Assembly: GCA_903832055.1 (NCBI GenBank)
Contig: CAILAC010000002.1
Location: 310,001 to 374,000, forward strand
Length of the DNA stretch: 64,000 bases
DNA from: an uncultured Acidobacteriota bacterium
Lineage (GTDB): Bacteria; Acidobacteriota; Terriglobia; Terriglobales; Acidobacteriaceae
Direction: 5' to 3'
The notes under the pieces were generated by a model. It had not been told where the DNA came from. It searched no databases and worked only from the letters and a program-made list of their open reading frames with translations. Positions 61,190-64,000 of this stretch are shown here, piece after piece. Positions within the stretch are counted from its first letter, which is position 1. Every line of letters starts with the position of its first letter. The translations under genes were made by a program, and so were the position numbers.

Positions 61190-62541
61190 TGCAGTACCTC
61201 CGCCGCTTCGGGCGTCAAATTTCCAGTCGCAAACAGCAGTTCGGCATAAGCCACGACATTGCCGTAGACAGCGTGCCAGTAGTTGGATTGGCTCTGCCGC
61301 TCGGCATCTTCAGCCCGCAGCAGATCGGTAATTGTCGCCAGACCCGCGCGGTAACGATTGCGCACAATCCTCAGGCTCTCGGCAGATTGCTCCATCGCAG
61401 CCTGGGCCGTCGCCATCGAAAGCTTCTCCGTCTGGCGGCGAATATGCGCTCGCGTCACCTCAAGCCGGGCTCGCTGCATCGAGAGCGCTGCCTGCGCATT
61501 GACCCGCTCCTGCGCTGCATTTTCCTGCGCCAGCTGTGCGCGCTTGCCCAGCGGCAAAATATCGATGCTCACCTGCGCGCCCACAGTCCAGTTGTTCCCC
61601 CCAGAACGATCCAACGCGCCGCGATCTTCTTCCCAGTTGCCATAGGCATTCACGCGCGGGCCAAGCGCCGACTTCGCAGCCTTCACGCCTACCGCCTGCG
61701 CCGCTTGCGACTCCGCCAGAGCGAGCAGATCAGGTCGGGCCTTCATCGCCGACCCCAGTTCCTCTTCCAGCGCAGCCTCGGGATAGGTCCGCGGCTCAAG
61801 CGCTTTCAAGCCTGAAATCTGCAACTGCGGCGAGCCGACCGCCTCCCGCAAGTCAGCCCAGGCAAGCTGCATATCCCCTTCGGCAACAATCAGGTCTTGC
61901 CTGCGCGCCGCCGAGTTGACCTCCGCCAGCATCTGGTCTGATTCGACTGCAAGCCCCGCTTTCACCCGCTCCTCCACTGCACTCAGCAGCGCCGATGCTG
62001 TCTCCTGCTCGTGCTGCGCCACTTCCACTTCCCGCTGCGCATACAAGATCGATTGATAGGCGCGCACCACATCAAGCGCGATGCGCTGATTCACTGACCT
62101 TGACGCAAGAGCTGCACTCTTTTCCGACAAGTCCGCACGGCGAATCTCTCGCTGCGTCTTGAACGAGTCAAAGGCCGTCCAGCTGCCTGAAAAACGCGTG
62201 GAAAAATTCCCGATTGCCTCCGGCCGGTTCAGCGCATTCAACCCAAAATCCGCCTGGGTAAAAGCGCCCTGCCGCAGCCGCGTGCCAAATGCATACACCG
62301 GGTCGTTGCCCCGCGAAATATCCTCGGTAAATTGCAGGCTCGGCAACAGATTTGTCCGCGCCGACCGCGCTTCCGCCTGTGCAACCTTGCCGTCTGCCTG
62401 CGCTACAGCCACCTCGGCGTTCTGCGCCATCGCCATGTCAATGGCTTGCCGCAACGTAAGAGGCTCCTCCGCAAACGAAGATCCTCCCCCCGTAAACAGG
62501 AGAAGCCCCAGAATCAAGGCCGGGAATTGATGTGATTTCAT
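61186..62541 (-). CDS. TolC-family outer-membrane efflux protein
   Basis: From ATG 62541, 451 residues: signal peptide ALILGLLLFTGGGSSFAEE, then two internally similar halves each with long coiled-coil helices (LTLRQAIDMAMAQNAEVAVAQAD ... ALASRSVNQRIALDVVRAYQSILYAQREVEVA; second half ALLEEELGSAMKARPDLLALAESQ-like and SAESLRIVRNRYRAGLATITDLLRAEDAERQS). The NRYRAGLATITDLL element is typical of TolC. First gene of the tripartite pump operon. The frame opening at 62637 precedes the signal peptide and is not needed. Confidence 0.9.
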   Translation of the reverse strand: MKSHQFPALILGLLLFTGGGSSFAEEPLTLRQAIDMAMAQNAEVAVAQADGKVAQAEARSARTNLLPSLQFTEDISRGNDPVYAFGTRLRQGAFTQADFGLNALNRPEAIGNFSTRFSGSWTAFDSFKTQREIRRADLSEKSAALASRSVNQRIALDVVRAYQSILYAQREVEVAQHEQETASALLSAVEERVKAGLAVESDQMLAEVNSAARRQDLIVAEGDMQLAWADLREAVGSPQLQISGLKALEPRTYPEAALEEELGSAMKARPDLLALAESQAAQAVGVKAAKSALGPRVNAYGNWEEDRGALDRSGGNNWTVGAQVSIDILPLGKRAQLAQENAAQERVNAQAALSMQRARLEVTRAHIRRQTEKLSMATAQAAMEQSAESLRIVRNRYRAGLATITDLLRAEDAERQSQSNYWHAVYGNVVAYAELLFATGNLTPEAAEVLQ

Positions 62542-62660
62542 CGGTTGGCTACCTGAATAATGCCCTTCACCTGAACAAAGCCCTACCGCCGCCGATTCGT
62601 TACAGAAATCAGGGGAAAATTCGCGCTGACTCTGCAACCTTGCGCATCAGCGGGGTCACT

Positions 62661-63206
62661 TCACTCCGAAGGCAAAGTATCCCTCAACCCCTGCGCCACC
62701 CCATCAATCGAAGTCTGCTGGCTCAATTGGGTAATTTCCTGGTCCGCCGCAATGCTGTGCAGACCCATCCTCTGCGCCATTTGCCGCTCCATCCCCAGCA
62801 GCGCCGTAAGTTCGCGCTCACTCAACAGCAGCATTTGCAGCATCAGCTGATCCCGCTCCTCGGCCCTGCGACTTATCCGCGATTGCCGCATGAGAATAAA
62901 GCTCGCCACCAGAATCGCTTCAAACGCAAACAGAATATCCAGCAGCGGAAATGGCGCCGGATCAAAGCGATAAAGTCCGCGAATCGGCAACCAGTTCCAG
63001 CCCACCCAAGCAACAAAAACCGCCGCATGCGCACCCACATACGAGAGACTGCCAATGAACGAGGCCATCCGGTCGCCCAGCTTTTCCGATTGTGTGCGCT
63101 GCGCCAGGAACTCCTGCTCATGCCGCGCAATTAGATCAATATGCTCCTGCAAGTGGATCTGGACCTTCTCAGGAGACTCAAGCGGATTCGCATTCTGCGC
63201 CATCAT
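62661..63206 (-). CDS. DUF1003 membrane protein
   Basis: 181 residues. A charged helical N-terminus (QEHIDLIARHEQEFLAQRT) leads to two helices with the family's recognisable segment: LGDRMASFIGSLSYVGAHAAVFVAWVGWN (first helix region) and RFDPAPFPLLDILFAFEAILVASFILMRQSR (second). FDPxPFxLL is the DUF1003 hallmark. A coiled-coil C-terminus follows. Function unknown; it sits upstream of the efflux operon on the same strand but 119 bases away from TolC. Confidence 0.85.
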   Translation of the reverse strand: MMAQNANPLESPEKVQIHLQEHIDLIARHEQEFLAQRTQSEKLGDRMASFIGSLSYVGAHAAVFVAWVGWNWLPIRGLYRFDPAPFPLLDILFAFEAILVASFILMRQSRISRRAEERDQLMLQMLLLSERELTALLGMERQMAQRMGLHSIAADQEITQLSQQTSIDGVAQGLRDTLPSE

Positions 63207-63302
63207 GCCACCTCACCAAGCGCATTGTTGCACCCACGATAAGATGGCGCTGCCTCTTTATGTGCTATCTCTCCTCGGCGCGAACTGCTCGCCAACTCTC
63301 AC

Positions 63303-64000
63303 TCACTCTGCTCCGCCTGCACCATATGGCAGCGGCAGGCGCAGACAAGCCACACAGCCATGCATTTCCCCTGAAGAACTACCCCCGCTGTCGCCCCGAT
63401 TCGTCAGTTGAACCGAGCCTCCATGCCCAAGCGCAATCTGCTGCGCCAGCACCAGCCCAATGCCGGTTCCACTCGGCTTGGTCGTATAAAACGGAACAAA
63501 CAAGTTGCTGGCATTCGTCAGTCCAGGACCATTGTCAGTAATGCTGATCAGCACCTCGCCCGCGCCCGTCTCCCATGAGATTTCGACGCAAGGCGTGTGC
63601 CCACCCGGCGATAGCAGCGCCGCATCCGCGCTCATTGAAGCTTCGGCGGCATTGCGCACCAGGTTAATCAGCGCCTGCGCCAACTGATCCGCATCCGCCA
63701 GCACCACCACGTCGTCAGCCTCAGATACGCTCACAGCCACACGCGTCTCAAGCTTTGCAACCCGCCTGATGAGCCCCGTCAGCGCGACCGATTCAAGCCG
63801 CGGCGCAGGCAAACCAGCAAGTTCCCTGTAAGCCTGCAAAAAGCGGTTGAGGCTCTCGGCGCGATCCTCAATCACTTCCAAACCGCGCTCAAAATCCTCC
63901 GCATCCTCGATCGAATCCGCCGCCGAACCTAACCGGCTTCTCAAACTCCCGGCAATTGACTTGATAGGCGTCAGCGAGTTGTTGATCTCATGCCCCAGCA
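63303..64000 (-). CDS. Sensor histidine kinase, NtrY/NtrB-like (5' end beyond right edge)
   Basis: The frame is open to base 64000 on the complement. It enters the window at LGHEINNSLTPIKSIAGSL, the H-box with the phospho-accepting His of NtrY-type kinases. It continues through the dimerisation helices (FERGLEVIEDRAESLNRFLQ), then the ATP-binding domain: N-box LINLVRNAAEAS, G1 SITDNGPGL, F-box LFVPFYTTK and G2 GTGIGLVLAQQI. An apparent TTG start at 63944 falls inside the kinase domain and is not the real start. The sensor part and probably a response regulator lie to the right. It ends 96 bases before the DUF1003 gene start. Confidence 0.93.
   Translation of the reverse strand, partial: LGHEINNSLTPIKSIAGSLRSRLGSAADSIEDAEDFERGLEVIEDRAESLNRFLQAYRELAGLPAPRLESVALTGLIRRVAKLETRVAVSVSEADDVVVLADADQLAQALINLVRNAAEASMSADAALLSPGGHTPCVEISWETGAGEVLISITDNGPGLTNASNLFVPFYTTKPSGTGIGLVLAQQIALGHGGSVQLTNRGDSGGSSSGEMHGCVACLRLPLPYGAGGAE

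Noticed and set aside
1-64000. CRISPR arrays, rRNA genes, complete IS elements or prophage genes
   Set aside because: None seen: no regularly spaced direct repeats, no rRNA sequence, no transposase or integrase frame.

Overview
The window looks like a chromosomal piece of a high-GC, soil-type Acidobacteriota (order Terriglobales / family Acidobacteriaceae is my best guess). The reasons are a large Oar-like TonB-dependent receptor with an N-terminal carboxypeptidase-like domain, a CRTAC1 (ASPIC/UnbV) protein beside a TPR protein, a sedolisin followed by Ig-like repeats, an NHL-repeat secreted protein, an ECF sigma factor with a built-in zinc finger, a lipid A gene (lpxB, hence Gram-negative), and dispersed GC-rich palindromes between genes. 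This is inferred from gene content; no database search was run.

Layout. 1-2005: 5' part of a secreted NHL-repeat beta-propeller gene on the minus strand, running off the left edge. 2.4-9 kb: small membrane protein, mscL with a zinc-ribbon tail, a cytochrome P460, a Clp-N-like membrane protein, an MFS exporter, a small membrane protein coupled to an SPFH/band-7 protein, and an unknown membrane protein. 9.2-19.2 kb: M28 peptidase, then cytochrome c maturation genes in two blocks (ccmE-ccmA on plus; ccmB-ccmC and a tiny ccmD-like gene on minus), with hemW, a threonine aldolase gene, a YbaK deacylase, and two paralogous 30-32 residue membrane microproteins (MHD-type) lying between the blocks. 19.2-33.6 kb: DUF4919-like protein, ABC exporter, lpxB, an M1-peptidase homologue that has lost its zinc ligands, a sedolisin frame broken by one in-frame TAG, then a tight run of phosphotransferase, pnuC, HhH-GPD glycosylase and deoxyhypusine-synthase-like genes.

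33.8-37.7 kb holds a Ser/Thr kinase-TPR gene whose 3' end runs out of frame into a 5'-truncated tssK copy, directly followed by a full-length tssK, with no other type VI secretion gene in view. 37.9-54.7 kb is a carbohydrate region: mutarotase-like protein, a pair of half-size EamA transporters, enolase-superfamily dehydratase, zinc alcohol dehydrogenase, PocR-AraC regulator, SDR dehydrogenase, GH36-like alpha-galactosidase, TonB receptor, CRTAC1 and TPR proteins. 54.9-64 kb: tRNA-Gly(CCC), OsmC, a sigma/anti-sigma fusion, a DUF2892 protein, an RND tripartite efflux operon (TolC-MFP-RND), a DUF1003 protein, and the 3' part of a histidine kinase running off the right edge.

The plus strand is C-rich from about 4 to 18 kb and G-rich from about 18.6 to 35 kb whichever strand the genes lie on. 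The changes coincide with the ccmB/ybaK boundary and, roughly, with the kinase-tssK junction. The items I find most worth a second look are the microprotein pair, the kinase-tssK scar, the CxxxY-type CcmE with split ccm genes, the TAG-interrupted sedolisin and the pseudo-M1 protein.
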